NCBI GenBank assembly: GCA_045632525.1
Contig: JAZQWV010000019.1
Span: 1 to 27,973, forward strand
DNA: 27,973 bases
DNA from: Fimenecus sp045632525
GTDB lineage: Bacteria > Bacillota > Clostridia > Oscillospirales > Acutalibacteraceae
Direction of reading: 5' to 3'
How positions within the stretch are numbered: position 1 is the first letter of the stretch; each line of letters opens with the position of its first letter. Made by a program: the position numbers and the translations under genes. The notes under the pieces are model-generated. The model had not been told where the DNA came from and made no database searches. It saw only the letters and a program-made list of their open reading frames with translations. Below, piece after piece: positions 14,578 to 21,607 of this stretch.

Positions 14578-15108
14578 CTAATTGTTGCTAGGTTGCGCAC
14601 TGATACCTACATACAAAGATTTACTTGATGCTGAAACATGGACAGAATAAATATCTGATGGCAAAAAGAATTTCTTTGCTTCTTCGTTCAAACGTTTTTC
14701 AAAATAAGGTTCACATGCTTTCCAAAAATACTCGTCATTACTTTCAGAAATTAGTGGAAGTTTTTTTAATATTTTATTTATATACGGTCCTGATACAAAT
14801 CTAAACATAGGTTCATGACTATCGTAACGAATAACCGTTCCATTGGAGTTGTTTGCTTCATGGTCCCAAACTCCACGCTGAATTTCATAACTACCACTTG
14901 CAGACAACCCTTCGCCCCATTTGCGACGGATGCTATATTGTGTTTCAAAAGTTTTCATAAGCGAGTTTATTTCCACCAGAGCAATATCATCTAATTCGTT
15001 ACTATAATTATCAAAGAGCGTTTCATTTGTCTGCTTTTCTTCCTTTTCGTATTTTGCTGCAAAATAAATAATACCTACTACTACAACAATTGCAATTATC
15101 CAAAACAT
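14578..15108 (-). CDS. Small membrane-anchored protein, function unknown
   Basis: The first ~20 residues (FWIIAIVVVVGIIYFAA) form a signal anchor, followed by a charged linker (KYEKEEKQ) and an outward-facing domain of about 150 residues. No cysteine follows the hydrophobic stretch, so it is not a lipoprotein. I prefer the ATG at 15108 because GAAGGTG lies 6-7 bases upstream; an ATG at 15129 would add seven residues but has no ribosome binding site and sits in the tail of a terminator. It is the last chromosomal gene before the inserted element. Before insertion it would have lain directly behind the terminator of the gene now split from this place. Not recognised as any family. Confidence 0.7.
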   Translation of the reverse strand: MFWIIAIVVVVGIIYFAAKYEKEEKQTNETLFDNYSNELDDIALVEINSLMKTFETQYSIRRKWGEGLSASGSYEIQRGVWDHEANNSNGTVIRYDSHEPMFRFVSGPYINKILKKLPLISESNDEYFWKACEPYFEKRLNEEAKKFFLPSDIYSVHVSASSKSLYVGISAQPSNN

Positions 15109-15137
15109 TATAAACACCTTCTTTTTCATTAAGTATA

Positions 15138-15172
15138 CAAAAAAAGGAAAGGCGTTAACGCCTTTCCTTATA
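15138..15172 (-). terminator. Original terminator of the integration target gene
   Basis: A 26-base perfect palindrome (15144-15169; arms AAGGAAAGGCG and CGCCTTTCCTT around TTAA) is followed on the minus strand by eight Ts. It lies 9 bases after the TAA in the left 94-bp repeat. This is where the target gene's transcript would have ended before the element separated the gene body from it. Confidence 0.88.
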
Positions 15173-15177
15173 AAATT

Positions 15178-15271
15178 TTATTTGCTTGCTTCTTCAACAG
15201 CAACTGCACATGCAACTGTTGCGCCTACCATTGGGTTGTTACCCATACCGATAAGACCCATCATTTCAACG
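15178..15271 (-). pseudogene. attL: displaced 3' end of the target gene (94-bp direct repeat, left copy)
   Basis: Identical over 94 bases to 27845-27938. On the minus strand it encodes the last residues VEMMGLIGMGNNPMVGA...EEASK and the stop of the gene whose complete 3' end is now at the right edge. Matching breaks exactly after 15271, where the coding frame stops making sense. It is best read as the left attachment site and a gene remnant. The crossover position within the 94 bases cannot be resolved because the copies are identical. Confidence 0.9.
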
Positions 15272-15429
15272 CAAATTTTTATAGAGCTTTGTTGATACAT
15301 TATCCAACATAGCCCAAAAGCCTTGTACACCAATAGTTTGTGAAGCTTTAACAAATCAAACTAAACACATCATTTTTAATTTTCCTGATTACATTGTAAC
15401 GTGTTTTACCTGATTTGTAAGCAGGTTTT
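15272..15429. other. Left-end spacer of the element, no gene seen
   Basis: These 158 bases between attL and the AbiU2-like gene hold no convincing reading frame. A short imperfect hairpin (ACCTG/CAGGT, about 15400-15426) is the only structure near the HEPN stop and lacks a good T run on the minus strand. The first bases after the repeat may be integrase arm-binding or excision sequence, but no repeated motif was found. Confidence 0.35.
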
Positions 15430-16206
15430 CTATTCATTTTCTAGTAACTCATTAATATGCATAGTTTGATATTTATGCCCAATATTCACGAGCATTAGAG
15501 TTGCTTCCCAATCGTTCATATTGACATATGTTTCCGCCTTTGAAACGCCCGTTAAAATTTCTATACAATATCTACTGAAATCTAAAGCGAAATCAATTAA
15601 GGCATCAGCCTCTTCATTATTTATTGGTTGATTTTGATATATATCCTCAAAATTAAAATTTGTATTTCTATCGTTGTGGACATATATTTTGTTTCGCTGG
15701 GCAATAAGCTTATTACGTATTATGTTAAGACTGTTAAATCGCTTGACATAAAGGTCGTGTAATTGTTTTAAATTTAATTCAACTATAGTATATGCATATT
15801 CAATATTAAGTAGTTCGCAGATTTGTTTTTGTTCAGATACTTTTTCTTTGAAGAAACATTCCTCATTTAAGGATAATCGATGCTGAAACTTCTGGTTGCA
15901 CAACTCATACTTTGCTTTAACATCCTTATCCAAATCATTAATTGTTATTGTTTCTGTACTTCCTAACAATGTTTTTATTGTTAAAGAGTTTTGGTGTATA
16001 TCATATATTTTTGAAAGATTTAAAAACAAACCTTCAACAAGTGCTGTGTAAATAACACTATAAAAGGCTGGAGAATAATTCATTTCATCGTTATATTTAT
16101 CTACATTTGTATGATATTGTTTTAATAATTCCCAATATGTATTGGCTCTCAATGCTTCTTCATAAATGTTGTTAGCCAAGTAAACTATGTCATCTTTAAT
16201 CAACAT
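15430..16206 (-). CDS. HEPN domain protein, AbiU2-like (probable abortive-infection RNase)
   Basis: A 258-residue, mostly helical protein. It matches AbiU2-type HEPN proteins in plan: a helical N-terminal part with FYSVIYTALVEGLFLNLSKIYD (48-69), then the motif LIAQRNKIYVHNDR (167-180). The R171...H177 pair fits the HEPN Rx4-6H active site, followed by D179 as in the AbiU2 RDK...H-x-D pattern. HEPN proteins of this kind cut RNA and often stop phage growth. I chose the ATG at 16206, 7 bases after AAAGG; a GTG at 16221 would start in that site. It lies 18 bases downstream of another HEPN-type gene, so the two are co-transcribed. The family call is from motif reading; the RNase role is inferred. 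Confidence 0.72.
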   Translation of the reverse strand: MLIKDDIVYLANNIYEEALRANTYWELLKQYHTNVDKYNDEMNYSPAFYSVIYTALVEGLFLNLSKIYDIHQNSLTIKTLLGSTETITINDLDKDVKAKYELCNQKFQHRLSLNEECFFKEKVSEQKQICELLNIEYAYTIVELNLKQLHDLYVKRFNSLNIIRNKLIAQRNKIYVHNDRNTNFNFEDIYQNQPINNEEADALIDFALDFSRYCIEILTGVSKAETYVNMNDWEATLMLVNIGHKYQTMHINELLENE

Positions 16207-16224
16207 ACCATATCCTTTCACAAT

Positions 16225-17280
16225 CTAATAACCTCGCCAATGCTTTTCGAAAATAATATTATCATTTGAATCGAGCAAAATCTTTATTGCATCACTCTTT
16301 ACCAATTCTCTTAAAGTGATAATCAAAAGAGCTGTTGATTTTTGAGCTGCATTTGTATAATCACTCCAATGAGGAATGTCTTTTTTACTCTCATAATAAT
16401 CTGGGAAAACTATGTCACCATGTGCAAAATCAGAACGTTTGCTATAAAACAAATCAATATCATTTTCACTAACTACAGGAAAAACTTTTGTAATGGTTTC
16501 TTTGAGTTGTTTCTTAACCTTCTTCTCGCTTTTTGTAAATACACTTTCTAAACCGATAACAGAATAGAAGGTTCTTTCAAAATTTGAGCGATTTAATGCA
16601 TATGTTATTGCTGTTAAAGGGCGTGCTTCTGAACTTAAACGATCTTTTTGGTATTTATGATTTTTACTCATCCATTTCCATACTATTAACATTGATATTG
16701 GTTCGGTATCCAAATTACCCCAATATTCACTAGGACAGATTCCATTATGAGAATCTTGTGCAAAATAACCTCGCTCATAATATTGTCCGTTTTCACTATA
16801 ATGAATTGAAAAGGAAGCGGTATTATATTCATTTGCAAAAGCAATTACAGAGGCCATATATATCTTGTTCATATATGGCTTTAATTCATCGTTAAAGAAA
16901 TTCTCAAAATTTTCGTAATAATAAATATCCCTACCTATACAATCTTCCAAACACTGATATTCAAAAAGTGTGTCTATTTTTTCATATGTATCTACAATAG
17001 ATAATTTTTGAATAAGTTCCGGATATTTACATTGAGTTCTCTTATCCAAAAAGCCATATTCCAAAAATTCTCCATCATACTCTATAGAATATTGGATTAT
17101 GACCTTATATGGATAATATGTGGACTGTAGATTCTTTCTAACGAACCGTTTTGCATACACATATGAATTTTTTCCAAGACTATAAAACTTAAATTTAAAC
17201 CCTTCAAAACTTTTGCTTATTTTCTTTGCTGATTCAAAACTATCACAAAAGATATATTGATTAATTACTATTTTCCCCAT
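16225..17280 (-). CDS. ApeA-like HEPN domain protein (probable defence effector)
   Basis: A 351-residue protein with an N-terminal beta-rich region (about 1-190, many aromatic residues: VIIQYSIEYDGEFLEYGFLDK, FSIHYSENGQYYERGYF) and a helical C-terminal region. The C-terminal part holds ALNRSNFERTFYSVIGLESVF (228-248) and LFYSKRSDFAHGDIVFP (277-293). R282 and H287 give the HEPN Rx4H catalytic pair, in the RSxxxHG form typical of ApeA-like HEPN proteins. It leads a two-gene operon with an AbiU2-like HEPN gene. AGAGGGA lies about 9 bases before the start, and a strong promoter lies about 105 bases upstream. Likely role: a sensor domain fused to an RNase that is released or activated on infection. 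The trigger is unknown. Confidence 0.7.
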   Translation of the reverse strand: MGKIVINQYIFCDSFESAKKISKSFEGFKFKFYSLGKNSYVYAKRFVRKNLQSTYYPYKVIIQYSIEYDGEFLEYGFLDKRTQCKYPELIQKLSIVDTYEKIDTLFEYQCLEDCIGRDIYYYENFENFFNDELKPYMNKIYMASVIAFANEYNTASFSIHYSENGQYYERGYFAQDSHNGICPSEYWGNLDTEPISMLIVWKWMSKNHKYQKDRLSSEARPLTAITYALNRSNFERTFYSVIGLESVFTKSEKKVKKQLKETITKVFPVVSENDIDLFYSKRSDFAHGDIVFPDYYESKKDIPHWSDYTNAAQKSTALLIITLRELVKSDAIKILLDSNDNIIFEKHWRGY

Positions 17281-17598
17281 AAATTAGTTCCCTCTCAACC
17301 GATGGTGCTTCTGCATCAGTTTTGTAGTATATTGAGATTTGATGTTAAATTCACCAGCGAAATCAATTTATATTCCTATATTGTATTATAATACTTTTAT
17401 TTTGACATTTCAACAAAGTTCAAACTCATTCACCGACTACCATAAATATCGCTAATAATATAATAAACATCTTTATCCTTATGAATAGGTCGCGTTAATT
17501 GCTACTCGAGTTCTTTATTTAAGCTAAATTATATGAATGACAATATTTTGTGCTCTGTTGTTATTTGAAATAATTTAATAAGAAAGAAGTATGTACAT
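17281..17598. promoter_or_regulatory. Divergent intergenic region with the HEPN operon promoter
   Basis: 318 bases between the HEPN operon (leftward) and a small plus-strand gene. On the minus strand TTGAAA (17408-17413), 17 bases and TATAAT (17385-17390) form a near-perfect promoter, giving a leader of roughly 95 bases. An 18-base sequence at 17520-17537 recurs at 19556-19573 upstream of another plus-strand gene. The leader contains only short, weak hairpins such as GATG...CATC near 17300-17320. The rest is plain A/T-rich sequence. Confidence 0.75.
17520..17537 (+). repeat. 18-base upstream repeat, copy 1
   Basis: TAAGCTAAATTATATGAA matches 17 of 18 bases of 19556-19573. Both copies lie 54-61 bases before a plus-strand start codon, so a shared regulator site is possible. 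Confidence 0.5.
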
Positions 17599-17949
17599 AT
17601 GAAAACGCCTGAAGAAACCATTGCAATTTTGACAAAAGAAATAGAATCCCTCAATAGCATTGAAGCCCACGACTTAGTGTTGTTTTATTATAAAATCAAC
17701 CATGAACATTATAATATTACAACATATGATAAGTTTAATGAGTTCTTAGAATCCTTTGACAAAAACCCTTTTAAACTTAATGATGACAAAACATTTAAGA
17801 AACAACTTGCAGAAAGTCTAGTAGCTTGTACTACAGACTATATGAGTTTGATAACTGCAGTTGAGTTGATTAAATGTAAGTTTTCAGTACAAGAAATTGT
17901 TAATCACTATTATTCAAGTATGAATGTTTTTGATAACGATTTGTTTTAA
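17599..17949 (+). CDS. Hypothetical small acidic protein
   Basis: A 116-residue, largely helical protein beginning MKTPEETIAILTKEIESLN, without signal peptide, membrane segment or recognisable motif. A purine-rich AGAAAGAAG lies about 10 bases upstream, a weak ribosome binding site. It has its own terminator at 18013-18048 and an upstream 18-base repeat shared with the 19628 gene. It is divergent from the HEPN operon, so a control or antitoxin-type role for that operon is conceivable but has no direct support. Confidence 0.65.
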   Translation: MKTPEETIAILTKEIESLNSIEAHDLVLFYYKINHEHYNITTYDKFNEFLESFDKNPFKLNDDKTFKKQLAESLVACTTDYMSLITAVELIKCKFSVQEIVNHYYSSMNVFDNDLF

Positions 17950-18011
17950 CCATATCATTTGCACACCCATTGATAGCACAAAATATCAATAATATGATGC
18001 TGCAACCAAAA

Positions 18012-18048
18012 GAAAAGCTGATGATTTTTGATAAATCGTCAGCTTTTT
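18012..18048 (+). terminator. Terminator after the small acidic protein gene
   Basis: AAAAGCTGATGATTT (18013-18027) pairs with AAATCGTCAGCTTTT (18032-18046), with one T-G pair and a 4-base loop, and runs into T residues on the plus strand. Confidence 0.8.
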
Positions 18049-18065
18049 GCAAGTGTCAGCTATTG

Positions 18066-18137
18066 TATATATAATAATTATTTATTATATTTTTTTTTAT
18101 AATTTTTTTATAAATTTTTTAAAAATATAATATATTT
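18066..18137. other. Very A/T-rich tract beside the possible replication gene
   Basis: About 72 bases made almost only of A and T, with T runs of seven to nine, lie directly against the 3' end of the 18138-19532 gene. Such tracts can act as DNA unwinding elements. No clear iterons are seen beside it, so an origin is only a possibility; it could also be a poor-quality terminator region. Confidence 0.4.
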
Positions 18138-19532
18138 TTAATTATTATCCTCCCAATATTTTTTTATAAAATTTTCAAAATTAATTCTCACTCCATTAGA
18201 AATCATATTTTCAAATATTTCTTTTCCTTCTTTTTCATCTTGTCCCTCTATATCTTTCCAATCTCTTGACCCAGTTGAATAGAAGCAGTCATATACTTGC
18301 CATACCTTATGTCCCGCAGATAATAAATCATAAAGTGTCATAAGATACACACAAGATTCTATATAGAAAATATCACTACCATAAAGTTTTCCACCTTCTG
18401 CTTTAATGATTGCTTCTCTGAATTCCGACATCTTATCACAAACATCGTCTCTTGCAACACCATCTTGTTCCATAGTTAACCAAGTATGATGTCCCACAGA
18501 CTTGTCCCCAGAATCAAAATAAGCTCTCATATGAAGTTTCTTAATTGCCTTACGTTTTTCCTTAGTGAATACGCCACTTGGCTCCATAATACGATATATG
18601 AGCTCGTACATATCTTCTGACTCATCAATCCAATAACCAGAATTTAAAGATAATGTTATACGTGGTACAGAAGCATTTATATCCTTTTCAAGTGTAAATC
18701 CATACTCATTTAAAACATCTTTTCTGTGTTCTTTTTTTAGATTCGTCATAGAATTTGTAGCTCGAATACCTATACCTGACACATAAAGACCATCATCCGA
18801 CCAAGTGAAGTTGGGCTGGAAACGAATACGAAATTCAGGATAATCTTTATAATATCTTTCATTAATTTCATTGGTTTTTAAAATATGAAATCTTAAGCCT
18901 GGATAATTCTCATATAAACATAAGGTGAGTTGTTTTTCAAATTCAGCCCTACTCAGTTCAATAGGTTTTATAAGTTTAACTCTTGATGTAAAACGCACTT
19001 TTGATTTATCAATACCTGTATGTACATTTTTAAGTTCAGACATAGAATAAACTGTATTTTCAACTATAAAACGCTCAATATTATGTTCTTCGCAATACGT
19101 CTTTATTTTATCTTCATTTTCTTTATAATAACGATATGACTTGCTTTTGTTATCCTTGTCATTATATGCACCAAATTGATACTTATCATTTTCAACACTA
19201 ATTAATCCTATTTCAATCATATAAGCAATAGCTCTTGAAACACCTTTTTCATTTTTCCAAATAGCAAGATTATCTTTATTTGTTACACTTATGGGCATAA
19301 TAGTGCAACCTGTTTTGGAACGTTTGTGTTTTACAGAATCAATAAATGCTAGAACTTTACTTAACTTGTTTTTGAGTTTAGTTTCAGCACCATTAGCTTT
19401 ACTTTCTTTAATAACAAATTCAGGCAACACATAGTTATCTGCTTTTTGTGGTTCCCAACTTATTCTATTGGAAGTAAAAGAATAGTCTGTTTTATCTTTA
19501 AGTCTACTAACAATTTCTTCTAATGTAATCAT
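18138..19532 (-). CDS. Putative replication protein with polymerase-palm-like motifs
   Basis: A 464-residue protein that I do not recognise with certainty. The N-terminal part (about 75-125) looks like a winged helix: IWKNEKGVSRAIAYMIEIGLI followed by a short hairpin. The C-terminal half has LEKDINASVPRITLSLNSGYW (281-301), where D284 could be a motif A carboxylate. It is followed by a basic helix KRKAIKKLHMRAYFD (326-340), and then IFYIESCVYLMTLYDLLSAG-HKVWQVYDCFY (388-418), where D415 sits like the motif C aspartate of family A polymerases. This order suggests a diverged right-hand polymerase or related replication initiator. GGGA lies about 9 bases before the start. An A/T-rich tract abuts its 3' end. 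A search with structure prediction would settle it. Confidence 0.6.
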   Translation of the reverse strand: MITLEEIVSRLKDKTDYSFTSNRISWEPQKADNYVLPEFVIKESKANGAETKLKNKLSKVLAFIDSVKHKRSKTGCTIMPISVTNKDNLAIWKNEKGVSRAIAYMIEIGLISVENDKYQFGAYNDKDNKSKSYRYYKENEDKIKTYCEEHNIERFIVENTVYSMSELKNVHTGIDKSKVRFTSRVKLIKPIELSRAEFEKQLTLCLYENYPGLRFHILKTNEINERYYKDYPEFRIRFQPNFTWSDDGLYVSGIGIRATNSMTNLKKEHRKDVLNEYGFTLEKDINASVPRITLSLNSGYWIDESEDMYELIYRIMEPSGVFTKEKRKAIKKLHMRAYFDSGDKSVGHHTWLTMEQDGVARDDVCDKMSEFREAIIKAEGGKLYGSDIFYIESCVYLMTLYDLLSAGHKVWQVYDCFYSTGSRDWKDIEGQDEKEGKEIFENMISNGVRINFENFIKKYWEDNN

Positions 19533-19555
19533 AATATATCCCGACCTTTTAAAAA

Positions 19556-19573
19556 TAAGCTAAATTAAATGAA
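19556..19573 (+). repeat. 18-base upstream repeat, copy 2
   Basis: TAAGCTAAATTAAATGAA, one mismatch from 17520-17537, 54 bases before the start at 19628. It lies in the short divergent region between the possible replication gene and the next plus-strand gene, which also contains the palindrome GGTATACC (about 19590). Confidence 0.5.
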
Positions 19574-19627
19574 GTTTATAAAGCATTGGTATACCTATAC
19601 TCAGCCGACTAGTGAGGTGAATATCTA

Positions 19628-20101
19628 ATGAGTATTGATTCTGAATTTGAAAATGTTGTTCGTCGTTCCTTATACAAAGGTTTAAGTAAACTTAACATAG
19701 TACAATTCAAAATGTTCTATGCTATCGTTGTTCATTATTGGGCAGACTATAGATATTTTATTAGTGAACAAAATTTTTTAAATCTGTGGTGCGAACTGAA
19801 TCAACTTTGTCATAAACTAGATGAAAGTTTTCCCGACCCTTATGACGACCACGAAAAGATTAAATCATTTTGTCAAACTTACCCTTATTATTTTATAGAT
19901 AAACTACCCATTCATATGATTTCAGATTTATTTGCTACATATGTCGACGACCATATAGATGTTCTCACACATGTTGTAAAAATACTATATGAAATAGATT
20001 TAAAAGCCGCTTATACATATGCAAATAAAACTTTAAAATTAAATGAACCAATAGATAACCTCGTGACCGAAACACAAGACCATATTAAATATTTTTCATA
20101 A
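19628..20101 (+). CDS. Hypothetical helical protein
   Basis: A 157-residue protein rich in Tyr, His, Phe and Asp with several predicted helices (VQFKMFYAIVVHYWADYRYFI, 25-45; LPIHMISDLFATYVDDHIDVLTHVVKILYEID). There is no signal peptide and no clear membrane span. GAGGTGA lies about 8 bases before the ATG. It is a single-gene unit with a terminator right after its stop, and divergent from the possible replication gene. It shares an upstream 18-base repeat with the 17599 gene; a distant similarity of the N-terminal halves is possible but too weak to claim. Function unknown. Confidence 0.7.
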   Translation: MSIDSEFENVVRRSLYKGLSKLNIVQFKMFYAIVVHYWADYRYFISEQNFLNLWCELNQLCHKLDESFPDPYDDHEKIKSFCQTYPYYFIDKLPIHMISDLFATYVDDHIDVLTHVVKILYEIDLKAAYTYANKTLKLNEPIDNLVTETQDHIKYFS

Positions 20102-20105
20102 TTCA

Positions 20106-20147
20106 AACTAGAACTTATTCTCATAGAGATTAGTTCTAGTTTTTTAT
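20106..20147 (+). terminator. Terminator after the 19628 gene
   Basis: AACTAGAAC (20106-20114) pairs perfectly with GTTCTAGTT (20133-20141) and is followed by a T run. It begins five bases after the stop. Confidence 0.82.
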
Positions 20148-20155
20148 TTTTCAAT

Positions 20156-20602
20156 TTAGAGCGCCAGATAATCTCTTATGGGTCGATCACTCCACGGTGG
20201 CAGTTGTTCTAGTTTTTCGATAGGGAGATAGCAACGAACCATCATCTCATACTCATCTTGTTTTAATCTTCTAGACGGACCATGTTCATGCCACACATAA
20301 ACACCGCCTTCTTTTCCTATCCATTTTTTATAATTTCTAAGATTATGATCTTCTATTTGAAACGCTTTGAAAAATGCTAAAAAATCCAAGTCACTTCTAT
20401 CTTCTTCATTTGGCGACCACCAAATATGATGCCAAATCTTACCTGGATATCCAGAGACCCTTAAAGAAATTTCATAACATCTCTTTTTTGTTTTAGTAAA
20501 TCTCTCTACATTAACACCAGCAATTTTAACTCTATGCTCACCCATAGGAATTTCTAAAAAGCCCTGTACTTTAAACACATTAGGCTTACTCCAATATCCC
20601 AT
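20156..20602 (-). CDS. Hypothetical protein, possibly OB-fold nucleic-acid-binding
   Basis: A 148-residue protein. The N-terminal half is beta-rich (EHRVKIAGVNVERFTKTKKRCYEISLRVSG, 22-51), followed by IWHHIWWSP, a short helical part and a WIGKEGGVYVWHEHGP strand pair. This resembles phage or plasmid proteins that describe a target strand, then a 'lifting' helix and a GKxG turn (DUF669 or single-strand-binding style), but the match is loose. GGAGGTG lies 7 bases before the ATG, a strong site. It is 30 bases downstream of the 20633 gene, so the two are probably one transcript. No catalytic motif is evident. If nucleic-acid-binding, it would fit the element's replication or recombination functions. 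Confidence 0.65.
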   Translation of the reverse strand: MGYWSKPNVFKVQGFLEIPMGEHRVKIAGVNVERFTKTKKRCYEISLRVSGYPGKIWHHIWWSPNEEDRSDLDFLAFFKAFQIEDHNLRNYKKWIGKEGGVYVWHEHGPSRRLKQDEYEMMVRCYLPIEKLEQLPPWSDRPIRDYLAL

Positions 20603-20632
20603 CTATCACACCTCCGTTTTTGATACGTTATT

Positions 20633-21445
20633 TCAAAACTTAATATCATAAGGACTTTCATCGTCTGGCCAAAAAAGTTTTCCAGATGTGTTTCTCATAA
20701 AGAATCTATTTGAAACAGGCTCTTTTAATTTATCGATCTTTTTACACATCTTTTTATAATAAGCCAAATTGTAATCGTCAAGCTTTTCTATGTAATTGTC
20801 AAAAGTAGCGCCATTTACTTTTAAAATCCAGGTGGATAATTCCTTTAAAACTAACAGTTGAAGTTCCTCACAAAGTTGTTCATACTTGCCAGTTATAAAT
20901 TCCGTAAAAAGATGATGTCCACTAAGTCGATATCCTTTGCGATGTGCAAAGACGCATAGACAAATATATGCCTCATACTTATATTTAGAAGGTTCACCAT
21001 ATATGTAGTTATGCACGCCTATCTGCACCATTGCATTCGGCCAACCTTCTTTAGCTAATGAACTTAATATATCTAATTCATAATCTAAAGTTTCTTCAGT
21101 TTTCTTCTTTTTCTTATAATTAACTTCAGTTTTTCTGCGCAACTCTCTTAAAGCAAATTCAAACCGTATCAACGGCCATTGGTGAAACCATTTGTCTGTT
21201 AGAAGTTCATCGATGTATGCATCCAGTTCTTCTCTAATTTTAACATTAATATAACCCACACTCAAAAGTTTAATATACTCATCAATCGTTGTTGCTGTCA
21301 CATTAGAAGTTACAAAATTAGTTGGTATCTTTGTAGCCGAGTAACATTCCGGTTCTAGGTAATGCTTCAAAAGTTCATCACATAAAAGATCATAATCTAT
21401 AGGTTTACAAGTTGCCACGCTGCAAATACTCCCTTCAATATACAT
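20633..21445 (-). CDS. Hypothetical protein with a Sel1-like segment
   Basis: A 270-residue helical protein. LAKEGWPNAMVQIGVHNYIYG (about 134-154) looks like a single Sel1/TPR-type repeat, and a lysine run (YKKKKKTEETLD) precedes it. No enzyme motif is seen. The ATG at 21445 has no ribosome binding site and lies only 8 bases behind a good extended -10 box. A GTG at 21418, with GAAGGGAG about 10 bases upstream, is therefore a likely true start, giving a product of 261 residues beginning at VATCKPIDYD. It heads a two-gene transcript with the 20156 gene and is divergent from the serine recombinase. Function unknown. Confidence 0.65.
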   Translation of the reverse strand: MYIEGSICSVATCKPIDYDLLCDELLKHYLEPECYSATKIPTNFVTSNVTATTIDEYIKLLSVGYINVKIREELDAYIDELLTDKWFHQWPLIRFEFALRELRRKTEVNYKKKKKTEETLDYELDILSSLAKEGWPNAMVQIGVHNYIYGEPSKYKYEAYICLCVFAHRKGYRLSGHHLFTEFITGKYEQLCEELQLLVLKELSTWILKVNGATFDNYIEKLDDYNLAYYKKMCKKIDKLKEPVSNRFFMRNTSGKLFWPDDESPYDIKF

Positions 21446-21453
21446 CGATACTA

Positions 21454-21462
21454 ATTATAACA
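21454..21462 (-). promoter_or_regulatory. Extended -10 promoter for the 20633 gene
   Basis: On the minus strand TG-T-TATAAT is a full extended -10 element. No good -35 box lies at 17 bases, as is common for such promoters. Transcription would begin at about 21446-21447, one or two bases before the ATG at 21445, which favours the downstream GTG as the start. Confidence 0.6.
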
Positions 21463-21481
21463 AAATTTCCATCACAATTCC

Positions 21482-21598
21482 AGTATCAAAAGTAACCTTT
21501 GCAAACAATGTACTAATTTTGAGAAAAAGGGGCTCCCGAAACGAACAAAACACGACATAATATAAGTATCAAAACTAAGTAAAGTTTGTTTCAATACT
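21482..21598. repeat. Repeated AGTATCAAAA motifs upstream of the serine recombinase
   Basis: AGTATCAAAAGTAA (21482-21495) and AGTATCAAAACTAA (21565-21578) differ at one base. A related inverted copy (AGTATTGAAAC on the minus strand, about 21588-21598) lies just before the gene. Paired or inverted short sites in this position resemble res or operator sub-sites bound by small serine recombinases. The spacing is irregular, so this is a suggestion. Confidence 0.45.
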
Positions 21599-21607
21599 AT
21601 AAAGGAC

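Noticed and set aside
15178..15271. Left att repeat as a real short gene
   Set aside because: It lacks a start codon and ribosome binding site, and matches only the tail of the gene at the right edge.
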